In this document: piece after piece, positions 18,024-27,281 of the stretch
How the letters are laid out: each line of letters starts with the position of its first letter
Numbering within the stretch: position 1 is the first letter of the stretch
Assembly: GCA_963736445.1 (NCBI GenBank)
Contig: CAVTOY010000008.1
Span: 309,726 to 373,725 of the forward strand
DNA from: Thiosocius sp963736445
Lineage (GTDB): Bacteria > Pseudomonadota > Gammaproteobacteria > Chromatiales > Chromatiaceae
Direction of reading: 5' to 3'
DNA: 64,000 nt
Position numbers and translations under genes: made by a program
Notes under the pieces: model-generated
Told to the model about the DNA's origin: nothing
What the model saw: the letters and a program-made list of their open reading frames with translations, nothing else
The model's database searches: none

Positions 18024-20068
18024 ATGAAGATAACGAAGATCGCTCTTTGGGGCCTCGGTCTTGTCGTCCTCCTCGCGCTGCTCGGCACGGCGTATCTGCT
18101 CGTCTATCTGGATCGCAACAAGTCACTGGTGGAATCGGCCGCCAGTGAGGCCCTGGGTAGAGAGGTGCGCATCGACCAGGGCATCTCGCTGCGATGGTCG
18201 ATGCGGCCTGCAATTACGCTCAAAGGCCTTTGGATCGGCAACCCTCCGTGGGCGCGCGCCGACCAGGCATTCGTGCGATTCGACTTGATGGCGCTACTGG
18301 GAGGTCACTAGACGGTCGATGAAGTGATGCTGCAGCAAGCCGATGTGGCCCTGGAGACGGCGAAAGACGGTCGCCGCAACTGGGATTTCGGCGGCGGCTC
18401 ATCGATGCTTCCCAGTCCGAGTATCGATCGTCTGACGTTCGAGAAATCCCGCCTGCGCTACCAGTCGGTAGATGGCAAGGCGCAGCAGTTTGCGTTTTCA
18501 ACGCTGGAACTGCTGGGTCTGGGTACTGACGGGCCGTCGGTGACGGCCGAGTTCAGCTTTGCCGAGACACCAGTCGTGTTGAAAGGGAAAGTAGATTCGG
18601 GCGCCGTGGCCGGGCCGGCGGGGCGCGCGTTCAGCGGACGCCTGTCGAGCGCGGGCCTGGACGCGCTGATCGCGAATCTCAATGGCAAACTGGATGTCGG
18701 CCCGTGCGCTTGACGCTGCCGGCAGCACAGGACGCACAACCCGCGGTCATCGATACCAATGCGATCACCCTCGCGCTGGTGGCCGGTAAGCCGATGTCCC
18801 TGCACAGCGAGCTGCGATACCGGGAGCAGTCTTTTTCGCTCCAGCTTACCGGTGGCACGCTCGCCGAACTCTGGTCGGGCGACAGGTCGTGGCAGTGGCT
18901 GGGCTTCAAGGTTGACGGAAGGCTTGACGACAAGCCGTTGCAGCTTTCGGGCAAGCTGGGTTCGCCCGTGGCCCGGCCGGCGGCACCGCCGCAGTCCGAT
19001 GGGCGGATGCTGGAGTTTAAAGATATCGAGGCCAAGATGGCGGACAGTCGGGTCACCGGTGAGATGCGCGTCGCACTGGCCGAGCGGGGGCGGATAGAGG
19101 GCAGTTTCGAGACCGAGACGCTCGACCTCACCCCGTTGCTCTCGGGGGATGACGCCGACGCCACCGATCCCTGGGCATGGCTCCGCAGGCAGCTGGAATT
19201 CGAGGATCTGCCGCAGCGGGATGTCGATCTTCGACTCGATATCTCGCACCTGAGGGCGCCCGAGGTGTGTTTTGCAGGCGTCCAGTCCAGAGCAACACTG
19301 GCCGACAGACATCTCCAACTGAAGGTGACCGACCGGGCAGGTAAGTTGGACATACTGGCGGACCTGCAACCCAAAGGATCTGTATGGCGCCTCCATCTGC
19401 GCAACAAGGTCGAGCTGGACCTGGTGCAGCCAACCGAGGGGAAGGATGGGACCACCGGGGCGCCGCAGGGCGAGCAGAAGGTGACTGTCGACATCGATCT
19501 GGTCGGTAGCGGGAAATCGATGTCAGAGGTGCTGGGTTCCGCAGAGGGCCATATCGATTTGGTGGCCGGTGCGGGTCGGCTGAACGAGGCGATCGCGCGG
19601 AGGCTTCCGCTCGGCGGCGTGTTTTCGACGCTGTTGGCGGCCATCAGGGCAAAGGATTCAGTGAAAGCCCCTGATCAGCTCGACTGCGCGGTCTTTCATC
19701 TGGATGTGGCCGCCGGCGTCGGCATCAGCAATAAGGGATTGGCGTTGCGGACCGACCGCGTCAACATCCTTGGTGCTGGAAGCCTCAAGCTCACCAGCGG
19801 CGAGATCGATCTGACCTTCAAGACGGCGCAGCGCAAAGGGGTGGGGCTCAGCATTCAGGGCCTGACGGACAGGTTCGTTCGCGTGACCGGGACAGTGGCG
19901 CAACCGGAGGTCGAGTTGAATGCCAGCGGTGCCGAGCTGACGGCCGGCGCCGCTTATCTGACCGGAGGATTGAGTCTGCTTGCCGAGGCCGTGTTCACCA
20001 GGCTGACCGGATTCACCAATCCTTGCGAGATCGTGCGGGCACAGGGACAGCCAAGCAATGCGGAATAA
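18024..20068 (+). pseudogene. AsmA-family protein, broken by a stop codon and a frameshift
   Basis: Three adjacent pieces encode one AsmA-like protein. Piece 1 (18024-18311) has an N-terminal helix and GREVRIDQGISLRWSMRPAI; it ends at an in-frame TAG at 18309-18311. Piece 2 continues in the same frame (VMLQQADVALETAKDGRRNW) until 18713. There the frame moves by -1 (near 18702), and piece 3 continues to 20068 with the typical C-terminal part (GEIDLTFKTAQRKGVGLSI). AsmA-like proteins help move phospholipids between membranes or limit outer-membrane protein assembly. A substitution and one missing base would restore about 681 residues. Genuine loss and sequence error are both possible. Confidence 0.75.
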
Positions 20069-20370
20069 CAGATCGCCGGAGGTTTGGTGCGGATCGCTGA
20101 ACTATCGCACCCCTCGACCGCCATAGCGGGGCTTTGCACGCAGCTGCGGCCGAGAGGTCGGCGGTGACGGCCTCCGGGTTAGTGTGTAGAGTTGCACGCA
20201 AGATTGTCGGTCGCGGTGCGCTACGTCGTCGGCGCCTGCGCCCTCGATCTGCGTACCTCTGAATCGGCTATCGACCGGCGTGGTGCAAGCGTGGTGCTTC
20301 GGCGTGAAAAGGCCGGAAATCGCGCGCGATCAGTGGAAACCATTTTCTGACTTTTTTGAGGGAAATATCC
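20069..20370. other. 302-base gap, nothing recognised
   Basis: Between the broken AsmA gene and the next small exported protein. The GC-rich sequence shows short imperfect palindromes but no gene, terminator with T run, or known regulatory element. A promoter for the following three genes is expected here. Confidence 0.4.
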
Positions 20371-20796
20371 ATGCGAAATCGAACAGGCGCCTGGGCCATC
20401 GCGGCCTGGGTCGCGTTGGCTGCAGTATTTACTTCGACACCGGTGGCCGCGGAGGGTATAGACGGCACAAAAGACGTCGTCTGTGCGGTAATGGATGTGG
20501 TTGGTTGTGGCGAAGAAGGTAGCTGTCTGCAGGGTCGTGCCAGCAGCTTCGATCTGCCGGAGTTCATCATTCTCGACGCCGAGGCCAAGGTCATTCGTCC
20601 CGCCTACGAGGGCGGCGAAAAGGCCGTTTCGCCGGTAAAGAACGTGGAGCGCAACGGCGATCAACTGGTGTTGCAGGGCGTCGAAAACGGTCGTGGCTGG
20701 GACATAGCGATCGATACCAAGAGCGGAAAGATGAGCGCGGCGAGCGTCGGTGACGCCGTCAGCTTCCTGGCGTTTGGGTCCTGCACGGCACTCTGA
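20371..20796 (+). CDS. exported protein of unknown function (141 aa)
   Basis: A signal peptide (AWVALAAVFTSTPVAAEG) and a mature part of about 110 residues with four cysteines in two pairs (VVCAVMDVVGC and GSCLQG, plus one at the end, GSCTAL) suggesting disulfides in the periplasm. The middle (VENGRGWDIAIDTKSGKMSAA) looks like a small lipocalin- or DUF-type beta-domain. ATG 20371 is chosen because GAGGGAA lies just before it. It is first of two closely spaced genes; the next starts 15 nt after the stop. Confidence 0.7.
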   Translation: MRNRTGAWAIAAWVALAAVFTSTPVAAEGIDGTKDVVCAVMDVVGCGEEGSCLQGRASSFDLPEFIILDAEAKVIRPAYEGGEKAVSPVKNVERNGDQLVLQGVENGRGWDIAIDTKSGKMSAASVGDAVSFLAFGSCTAL

Positions 20797-20811
20797 GGAG
20801 GGATATCAATA

Positions 20812-21159
20812 ATGGCAATCAAAATCAAACTTGCGAGAGGCGCCCTGATATGCGCGTTCGGCACCGCTGCAGTCGGCATGAGCACCTCGGTGCTCGCCAG
20901 CGAGACCGGGGCCTTCATCGGCGGGGTCTTTGCGACCAAGATCCTGGGGAACATGCAACAACGCACCGCGGCCGAGCAGCAACAGGCCGCTGCCGCTTCA
21001 GCCTCGGCGCAGCGCCCGGTTCAGGCCGCGCCCGCGGCGGCGCCTGCGCAGAAGTCGCCCGAGCAGCGAATCGCCGAGCTCGACAAGCTCGCGGCCGGCG
21101 GCTACATCACGCCGGAGGAGTACAAGGCGAAGAAGCAGCAGATTCTCAACTCCTTGTAA
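20812..21159 (+). CDS. exported SHOCT-domain protein
   Basis: A 115-residue protein with a signal peptide (ending near STSVLAS), a linker rich in Ala, Gln and Pro, and a C-terminal SHOCT domain (IAELDKLAAGGYITPEEYKAKKQQIL), a short helical motif often found at the ends of oligomeric or membrane-linked proteins. RBS GAGGAGGG is 10 nt upstream. It lies in a two-gene unit with the exported protein before it. A strong GC-rich hairpin follows the stop. Confidence 0.75.
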   Translation: MAIKIKLARGALICAFGTAAVGMSTSVLASETGAFIGGVFATKILGNMQQRTAAEQQQAAAASASAQRPVQAAPAAAPAQKSPEQRIAELDKLAAGGYITPEEYKAKKQQILNSL

Positions 21160-21170
21160 CCCAGCTTGGA

Positions 21171-21199
21171 GGCCGGGCGGCAGCCGAGTGCGCCCGGCC
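21171..21199 (+). terminator. 9-bp GC-rich hairpin after the SHOCT gene
   Basis: GGCCGGGCG (21171-21179) pairs perfectly with CGCCCGGCC (21191-21199) around an 11-base loop, 12 bases after the stop codon. The following bases are not T-rich, so efficiency as an intrinsic terminator is uncertain. Confidence 0.55.
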
Positions 21200-21235
21200 T
21201 GTCCTGAATTACGCCCGTAGCACCAACTGGCCCAA

Positions 21236-21658
21236 ATGACGCGCGCTCTGCCCCTTGTGATGCTCCTTGCCGGTGCGCTGCTGTCAAACGGCTGTGCGAC
21301 CCGCAGCGGCGAGTCCCTGATCATCGACACGCGTGACGTTGTCGGTGTGCAGTTTATGCCGGATGAATTGACCGATATGTTGCGAGAGCTCGGCTATGAT
21401 TGGATACCCATCGTAGATCCGGCTATCCGTCAGGAAGTCAAGAGCTTTCGTCAGGACGGTGAACATCACATGCGCTTCGAGTACCTCCAGACCCGACAGG
21501 TGCGTATCGATGCGCGAATCCGGAGCCGGGACGGTTTCACCCGACTGCAGTTCTACGAACCTGGCAGCCAGACCCTGAACCCCTCGTCCATGGCGCTGTT
21601 TCAACAGCTCCAGGAGCGCGCGGCGCTGCAGTTCGGTGCCGCGAACATCAGCCGTTGA
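21236..21658 (+). CDS. small lipoprotein of unknown function (140 aa)
   Basis: A 140-residue predicted lipoprotein: signal sequence followed by LLSNGC, a slightly unusual lipobox. The mature part has LIIDTRDVVGVQF, ELTDMLRELGYDWIPIVDP and a C-terminal helix. The alternation of strands and the helical end suggests a compact alpha/beta domain. No Shine-Dalgarno is obvious. It is convergent with the MscK-like gene 24 nt away. Confidence 0.65.
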   Translation: MTRALPLVMLLAGALLSNGCATRSGESLIIDTRDVVGVQFMPDELTDMLRELGYDWIPIVDPAIRQEVKSFRQDGEHHMRFEYLQTRQVRIDARIRSRDGFTRLQFYEPGSQTLNPSSMALFQQLQERAALQFGAANISR

Positions 21659-21682
21659 TCGCCTCAATCGCCCGGTGGGGAA

Positions 21683-24600
21683 TCATCGCGGTGTGTCTTG
21701 GCCCGGCTTTCGATGGATGCGGATATCGAGCGGCTTTGTTGTGTCCAAGTGTACGTCTCGCTGCGGGAATGCGATCACGATCCCGGCCGCCTTGAATTGC
21801 TGATTAATGGCGAGACGCAGTTCCGTCATGATCGTCAGACGATGCTCCGTCGATTCGACGAAGCATTTCAGCGACAGCGTCAGGGCGTTGTCGCCGAAGT
21901 TCTCGAAGGTGACGAATGGCGGCGGCTCATCGAGCACGCGGGGATTCTCCCTTGCGGCCTCCTCCAGCAGTAACAACGCACGCTCCACGTCACCGCCGTA
22001 GTCGATTCCCACGTCTATCACGAGCCGGGTAAGTTGATCACTGAGCGACCAGTTGAGCAGTCGCTGGGTGATGAACTCCTTGTTCGGCACCAGCAGTTCC
22101 TTGCGATCCCAGTTGCGGATAGTGGTCGCGCGGATCCGGATCTTGGTCACTACACCGTCCGTGTCCCCGACGGTAACCACATCGCCGACGCGGATCGGAC
22201 GCTCGAAAAGGATAATCAGGCCGCTGATGAAGTTCGCGACAATCTCCTGCAGGCCGAAGCCGATACCCACGCCGAGCGCGGCGAATATCCACTGGATCTC
22301 CGACCAGCTCCCGCCCAGCGCGTTGAACACCACGGCAGTCCCTATGGCGACAATCGTATAGGTGGTGAGCGTGGTCGCCGTGTAGCGGCCTGCCGGCGTC
22401 ATATCGAGGCGCTGCAATACTGCGATCTCGAGTAATGACGGAAGCCGCCTGACAGCCAGCAGGGTCAATAAGATAATAAGCAGCGCGGACAGAAGGTCTG
22501 CAAGCGTGATTGGGACGAGCTTCGCCGCCCCGCCAACGTTTGATGTGTAGGTCCAGAGCGTGGTCTCGTCGAAGAACGAGAACGCGGGCAATACCTCCCG
22601 CCAGATGAGCCAGGCGCCGGCCAGGCTGGCGAGCACGAAGACGGCGTTCAGCAGCCTGCGGCTGTCTTTGTCGAGCGCGATCAGGTCGACTTCATCCGCA
22701 TCGACACTGAAGTCCATCCCGTCCGAACCCTCGCTGCCCTCTTCCCTGGCCGCGCGTGCCTGGCGCAGGGCATCACGTCGTGCCCGTGCGGCCTTCAGGG
22801 CCAGGCGCTGTCTGCTTAGCAGGAGCCAGCGGTACACGAACTGGTGGGTGACCAGCAGGATCATCAGAAACCAGTGCGTCCTCAGGATATGGTCGATCAG
22901 CGTCGCCCCGGTGTAGAGGAAGCCCAGCAGGGCCACCACGGTCGCAGCCACGGGAGGCAGGACCAGGAGTGCCGACCACAGAGGCCGCAGTCGTAGGAGC
23001 CTGTGGTGTTCCTCCGGCGTAAAGAACAGCCACAGCATGCCGCCGGTTGGCCGCGAAAGCCGGAAGAGGAAGAGGGCGAGTACACCCATCATCACCACGA
23101 AGGCGAGACGGCCAAGCCCGCTGCCGAGATTGTCGGGATCGCCCAGGGTGGCGGCGATGGTGACGAATCCGGATAGCACGACCGCGGGGACGAACCATCG
23201 CAGGTCGTGGCTGATTTTTTCGAGCGCCTTCGCCGACCAATGGAAATGCGCGGCTGCGACACTGCCGGGCCGCAGAAGGATTCGGAGTGCCTGCAGACTG
23301 AACACTAGCGGGGCGATTACCTCCAGGGCGTGGCCGACCGCCTTCGCGAACTGCGAGGCCTCGATCGCGGATGACAGCTCCCGGCCCAGGGTGAAGAGCA
23401 ATAGCGGGATGGGGGTTGCCAGCAGCAAGATCAGGAGCAGGGCATGGAATGTGTCCCGCAGACGGTCTTTGCTCAGCCGGCCGATATTTGCGCCGGTCGA
23501 TTTCAGCGTGCCATACAGTCGTCGAAGGTTCCAAAGCACAAGAGCAAACAGCAATGCTGCGCCGGCGAGATAGGGCGAGCGGGGCAGCCGCTGGCCCAGT
23601 ATCTCGATGATGCCGGCCCACTCGCGCGGCGACAGCAGCCGACCGGCCTGTCCCGGGATGGCCCGCATCGACGTCAGGCCTGCGGGCGGCGACGTGCGGA
23701 CCCACAGCAGATGCTCTGCGAGGAAGGCCTCGTAGCGCGTGACCACATCGAGTACGCGGCCCTCGGCGAAGTCCAGCTCGCCCAGGGCGCGGAGATAGGC
23801 GTCTTCGATGTCAATCGCCTGGTCGATAAGATCCCGCCGTTGCGAAGCGAGCCCGCTGAGTTCTGAGCGGATGGATGTCGCAGCGGTCTCCGGGAGCGCC
23901 TGCGTCAGGTCTGCGACATAGTCATCGATGTTGCGCAAGCTACGGCGTTCTTCCCGGAGTTGAAGCCTCGCCAGGCTGATCTCGGCGATCTCTCTTTCGC
24001 GCTCTGCCGCCTGTCGGTTAAACACGCGTGTGTCAGGTAGCGACCGGCTTTCCTCCATCAATAACTGTCCGAGGGCCTGGCTCAGGCCGGCGATCTCGAT
24101 CTTCTGTTGCGCATCGCTGAGCCTCTGCTCGATCTCTGCGGCCTGTCTGATGGCCCGGGTATCCAGGGCGTTCAGACCCTCCAGCTTGGCGGCGAGTGGC
24201 TTTAGCGTTTCGCTCAGGGAGGCATTGCGATCCGCGAGCTGCTGGACCAGCGGGTGCTTGCCTGCGGCCTCGCGCTTGGCCACCTGTGCCTCGTCTTCGG
24301 CCAGGTCGGCCTGCCGCTGTCGGGCGGCGTTCGCGGAGCTTTCGAGCGCCGCGACCCTGGCCCGCAGCGACCGGACCGAAGATTCGGTGAGATCGCGCTG
24401 GGCCTCGAGCAGACCGATGCGCGCTCCCTGGCTCAGCAGCTCCTGATCGAGCATCAGTGTCTGGGTGCGCAGTAACTCGAGTTCGGTCTTCAGCAACGCC
24501 TGGCGTGCCTGGGTGATCTGAGCCGGTTCGGCGCCCGATGCGCCCATCGCGAGGTCTGCCTCTGTCTGCGTCTTCTTGCTGTTCGCCACTGCCAGAAGGG

Positions 24601-25096
24601 CGCGGATGGCGTCGGGACGATCGGTCTCCTTCTTTAGCTGAGTCTCGAATTCCCCAAGCTTGGCCGCGACCGAAGCGAGGTTTGCCTGTTCCTCCTGCAG
24701 TCGCTGGACGAGTTCATCGAGACCCATTCCGTCGAAGGCGGGGGTGGTCTCCCCTGCGCTCTCTTTTTTGCGCGCGAGTTCCTCGCGCAGCCGGCGGGTT
24801 TCTTCCGGAGCGCTTATTATCGCCGCCTTGAAGCGCGCCGCGGCCTCCTCCTGAGAACGCGCGATCTCCAGGTTGCTGATGGCCTTACGATACATCTCGA
24901 CCGCCGCGGTCTTGGTGGCCTCGTCGACATCGGAAGAGGACTCCAGACCCTCCAGCTGGCTGCGTAGCAGCTCGAGGGTCACCGCGTCCGCCGGTTTGTC
25001 AGGCGTCGGAGCGGGTAGTGCGACGAGGGCCGCTGGCACCAGCAGCCATAAGAACAAGAGAAGCGTGCGGGTGATCGATGTGTTAAGGAATTGCAC
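21683..25096 (-). CDS. large MscK/KefA-type mechanosensitive channel
   Basis: A 1137-residue protein close to the length of E. coli MscK (1120). Order: signal sequence; about 400 residues of periplasmic coiled coil (VEMYRKAISNLEIARSQEE, ALAARV repeats); several inner-membrane helices from about 480; and a C-terminal MscS domain. The pore helix and following signature are GVGIGFGLQEIVANFISG and ILFERPIRVGDVVTVGD near residue 940, then the beta-domain NWDRKELLVPNKEFI. Such channels open on membrane tension and protect against osmotic downshock. Start is GTG. It stands alone, convergent with a small lipoprotein gene, and is intact over 3.4 kb. Confidence 0.93.
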   Translation of the reverse strand: MQFLNTSITRTLLLFLWLLVPAALVALPAPTPDKPADAVTLELLRSQLEGLESSSDVDEATKTAAVEMYRKAISNLEIARSQEEAAARFKAAIISAPEETRRLREELARKKESAGETTPAFDGMGLDELVQRLQEEQANLASVAAKLGEFETQLKKETDRPDAIRALLAVANSKKTQTEADLAMGASGAEPAQITQARQALLKTELELLRTQTLMLDQELLSQGARIGLLEAQRDLTESSVRSLRARVAALESSANAARQRQADLAEDEAQVAKREAAGKHPLVQQLADRNASLSETLKPLAAKLEGLNALDTRAIRQAAEIEQRLSDAQQKIEIAGLSQALGQLLMEESRSLPDTRVFNRQAAEREREIAEISLARLQLREERRSLRNIDDYVADLTQALPETAATSIRSELSGLASQRRDLIDQAIDIEDAYLRALGELDFAEGRVLDVVTRYEAFLAEHLLWVRTSPPAGLTSMRAIPGQAGRLLSPREWAGIIEILGQRLPRSPYLAGAALLFALVLWNLRRLYGTLKSTGANIGRLSKDRLRDTFHALLLILLLATPIPLLLFTLGRELSSAIEASQFAKAVGHALEVIAPLVFSLQALRILLRPGSVAAAHFHWSAKALEKISHDLRWFVPAVVLSGFVTIAATLGDPDNLGSGLGRLAFVVMMGVLALFLFRLSRPTGGMLWLFFTPEEHHRLLRLRPLWSALLVLPPVAATVVALLGFLYTGATLIDHILRTHWFLMILLVTHQFVYRWLLLSRQRLALKAARARRDALRQARAAREEGSEGSDGMDFSVDADEVDLIALDKDSRRLLNAVFVLASLAGAWLIWREVLPAFSFFDETTLWTYTSNVGGAAKLVPITLADLLSALLIILLTLLAVRRLPSLLEIAVLQRLDMTPAGRYTATTLTTYTIVAIGTAVVFNALGGSWSEIQWIFAALGVGIGFGLQEIVANFISGLIILFERPIRVGDVVTVGDTDGVVTKIRIRATTIRNWDRKELLVPNKEFITQRLLNWSLSDQLTRLVIDVGIDYGGDVERALLLLEEAARENPRVLDEPPPFVTFENFGDNALTLSLKCFVESTEHRLTIMTELRLAINQQFKAAGIVIAFPQRDVHLDTTKPLDIRIHRKPGQDTPR

Positions 25097-25283
25097 GGTC
25101 GACGCCTGGCCTGAGCAGGCCTTGCATCATAACTTAGGATTAGGGAGCGGTCAGAGGGTCCGCCAATGGGTATCGGATGCTGTGGGGTATTCGGTTTCCC
25201 ATTGGCGCGCTGTCGACGTAAAGTGCCGGCGAAAGGCCTCGATGCAGCGCGGGGCCTGCAGCGCCCGGCAACAGGAAGAGAAT

Positions 25284-25958
25284 ATGGCGACTACCCTGGC
25301 ATTCGATGTCTATGGCACCCTGATCGACACGCACGGCGTCGTCACGGCCCTGCGAGAGATCGTCGGTGAGCGGGCCGATGCCTTTTCCCGCGCCTGGCGC
25401 GACAAGCAGCTGGAGTACGCCTTTCGTCGCGGATTAATGCAGTCATACGCCGACTTCGCGGTCTGTACCCGTCAGGCGCTGGACTACACCAGCGCGTCGT
25501 TCAAGACCGAGCTGAGCGACGCGCAAAGGCGCGAGCTGCTGGGCATTTACCAGCGCCTGCCGGCGTTCGCTGATGTCCAGGCAGGGCTTACGCAATTGCG
25601 TGAGCATGGCTACCGGCTCTACGCCTTTTCCAACGGCAGTCAGGCCGCCGTGGAAACGCTGCTGGAGACGGCCGGTATCCGCAGTTTCTTTATCGATGTC
25701 GTGAGCGTCGACGATCTGTCGACCTTTAAGCCGAACCCGGCCGTGTACGCCTATTTCCTGCAGCGGTCCGGCGCGGCCGGCAGCGATGCCTGGTTGATCT
25801 CCAGCAATCCCTTCGACGTCATCGGCGCCATCTCTTCCGGGATGCGGGCCGCCTGGGTGCAACGTTCCCCGGATGCGGTCTTCGATCCCTGGGATATCCA
25901 ACCGACGCTCACCGTGACCAGTCTCTCCGACCTCAGTAGAGGGGTCGGACCTCAGTAG
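25284..25958 (+). CDS. HAD-superfamily hydrolase, haloacid dehalogenase type II
   Basis: A 224-residue protein. Motif I is FDVYGTLIDTHG (nucleophile Asp and acid Asp replaced by Tyr-Gly spacing as in type II L-2-haloacid dehalogenases), motif II is FSNGSQ, motif III has the lysine in FKPNPAVY, and motif IV is LISSNPFDVIGA. ATG 25284 is preferred because AGGAAGAG lies upstream and the family N-terminus begins there. The last codons lie in a 19-bp tandem duplication (25931-25966) which sets the present stop. The substrate may be a halo-acid or another small phosphate or acid; family members vary. Confidence 0.88.
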   Translation: MATTLAFDVYGTLIDTHGVVTALREIVGERADAFSRAWRDKQLEYAFRRGLMQSYADFAVCTRQALDYTSASFKTELSDAQRRELLGIYQRLPAFADVQAGLTQLREHGYRLYAFSNGSQAAVETLLETAGIRSFFIDVVSVDDLSTFKPNPAVYAYFLQRSGAAGSDAWLISSNPFDVIGAISSGMRAAWVQRSPDAVFDPWDIQPTLTVTSLSDLSRGVGPQ

Positions 25959-25966
25959 AGGGGTCG
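25931..25966 (+). repeat. 19-bp tandem duplication at the end of the HAD gene
   Basis: CCTCAGTAGAGGGGTCG occurs at 25931-25947 and again at 25950-25966 with a period of 19. The second copy provides the stop codon TAG in frame. Without the duplication the reading frame would run on into the following gene. Confidence 0.85.
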
Positions 25967-25983
25967 CCCGTTATAATTGCGCG

Positions 25984-26427
25984 ATGCTACTCCTTTTTTC
26001 CTATGCAGCCGGCCTCGTCTTCGTGACGGTCGCCATCCATTCTGCAGTCCATTTGGCGGTGTTGAGAGTCACAGATGTGGTGACCGCCCGGCCACGAGCG
26101 CGACGAAGGCTGCTGTCAGATACTGCGTTCATCACCGCGCTCGTTCTGTTGATGGCTATCGCAGCGGTGATCGAGTCCGCCGTGTGGGCCGGGCTGTATT
26201 TCGGGGTGGGCGCGGTTCCCGATTTCGAGACCGCCCTCTATTTCTCCCTCGTGACCTTTACGACGCTCGGTTATGGCGATATCACACTGAGCGAGGAGTG
26301 GCGGCTCCTTGGCGGATTCCAGGCGGCCAACGGCATCATCATCTTCGGTTGGACCACCGGCCTGTTGGTCGCCGTCATTCAGCGCTTGGCGACTCGTCCT
26401 TCTTCGAACAAAGCGCATGCGGGTTAA
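25984..26427 (+). CDS. two-TM potassium-channel-like protein
   Basis: A 147-residue membrane protein with three or four hydrophobic segments: an N-terminal one, ALVLLMAIAAVIESAVWAG, then the pore loop YFSLVTFTTLGYGDITLSE and the inner helix NGIIIFGWTTGLLVAVIQ. TLGYGD is the K+ selectivity filter of Ion_trans_2 channels. There is no RCK or cyclic-nucleotide domain, so the protein is a bare pore, probably tetrameric. It begins 25 nt after the HAD gene. Confidence 0.88.
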   Translation: MLLLFSYAAGLVFVTVAIHSAVHLAVLRVTDVVTARPRARRRLLSDTAFITALVLLMAIAAVIESAVWAGLYFGVGAVPDFETALYFSLVTFTTLGYGDITLSEEWRLLGGFQAANGIIIFGWTTGLLVAVIQRLATRPSSNKAHAG

Positions 26428-26490
26428 GCAGGTGCGACCGCGCGGCTCGTTGCCACACTCCAGGCTCTTTCCAGCTAGGCACATTAGGGT

Positions 26491-26976
26491 ATGCGACGGT
26501 TCCTGAAGTTTCTGCACACCATGGGCGCCATCGGCATGATCGGCGCCATGGCCTCGCTGCTCATCTTGCTGACGTTCACACCGGAGCCGTCGTCGCTCAA
26601 CGAATACGCGCGTATTCGAATGGCCATGGGAGGGATCGCTGAATGGTTGCTGCTGCCATCACTCGGGCTCGCGCTGTTCAGCGGCCTGTGGTCCATGGGA
26701 TATACGGCAAGCTTCCATAATGCGGGCTGGGTCTGGGCGAAGCTGGCGCTGGGCGTGGTGATGTTCGAGGGAACGCTGTTGGCGGTGCAGGGACCCGCGC
26801 AACGTGAGGCGGAACTGAGTGCCAGGGCGCTGGCGGGGGAACTCGACCCGGCGGCGCTGGGCGGGGCGATGGCGGCGGAGTGGGGGTCGCTGTGGGTGGT
26901 GCTCGGCGTCGCGACAGCGAACGTCGTGCTGGGTGTCTGGCGGCCCAAATTCTCTCGATCCGCTCAGCACCATTGA
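26491..26976 (+). CDS. DUF2269-like integral membrane protein
   Basis: A 161-residue protein with four hydrophobic segments: FLHTMGAIGMIGAMASLLIL, a second in WLLLPSLGLALFSGLWSM, a third in WAKLALGVVMFEGTLLAV and the last in LWVVLGVATANVVLGVWRP. The start FLKFLHTMGAIG and the general plan match predicted membrane proteins of the DUF2269 type, in which a conserved histidine near the N-terminus is seen; similar folds bind haem in CopD-like proteins, but that is only a resemblance. Start ATG has a weak TAGGG upstream. Confidence 0.65.
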   Translation: MRRFLKFLHTMGAIGMIGAMASLLILLTFTPEPSSLNEYARIRMAMGGIAEWLLLPSLGLALFSGLWSMGYTASFHNAGWVWAKLALGVVMFEGTLLAVQGPAQREAELSARALAGELDPAALGGAMAAEWGSLWVVLGVATANVVLGVWRPKFSRSAQHH

Positions 26977-27281
26977 GTGGCCGGCTACACCTACCGGTCG
27001 GGACATGTCGCGATTCGGCGTAGGTCCATAGAGTCAATGCGGTTGGTGTGGATGTTGCGCGGGAAGCCCCTGCTAACGTGAGATCCTATGCAACGATGGC
27101 CCGCACAGTGACACGGTGACGTCGCGCGCAATGCGCGCCGAGCGGCGACGGAAAGATTTTCTCTGGATGACCGATCTCGTGGCGGTAGCTGGAAAGGACC
27201 GGCAACCGGGTACTATCGAACGTTCGACAAATCCGCTGACAACACACAGGCTGCTAAATCCAAGCCGCGGGAGGGCAAGCA
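26977..27281. other. 305-base gap with a palindrome before the oxidoreductase gene
   Basis: No gene is seen. A perfect 12-base palindrome, TCGAACGTTCGA, at 27216-27227 lies 55 bases upstream of the start codon of the TVP38-oxidoreductase gene and could be an operator. No other known element is visible. Confidence 0.35.
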
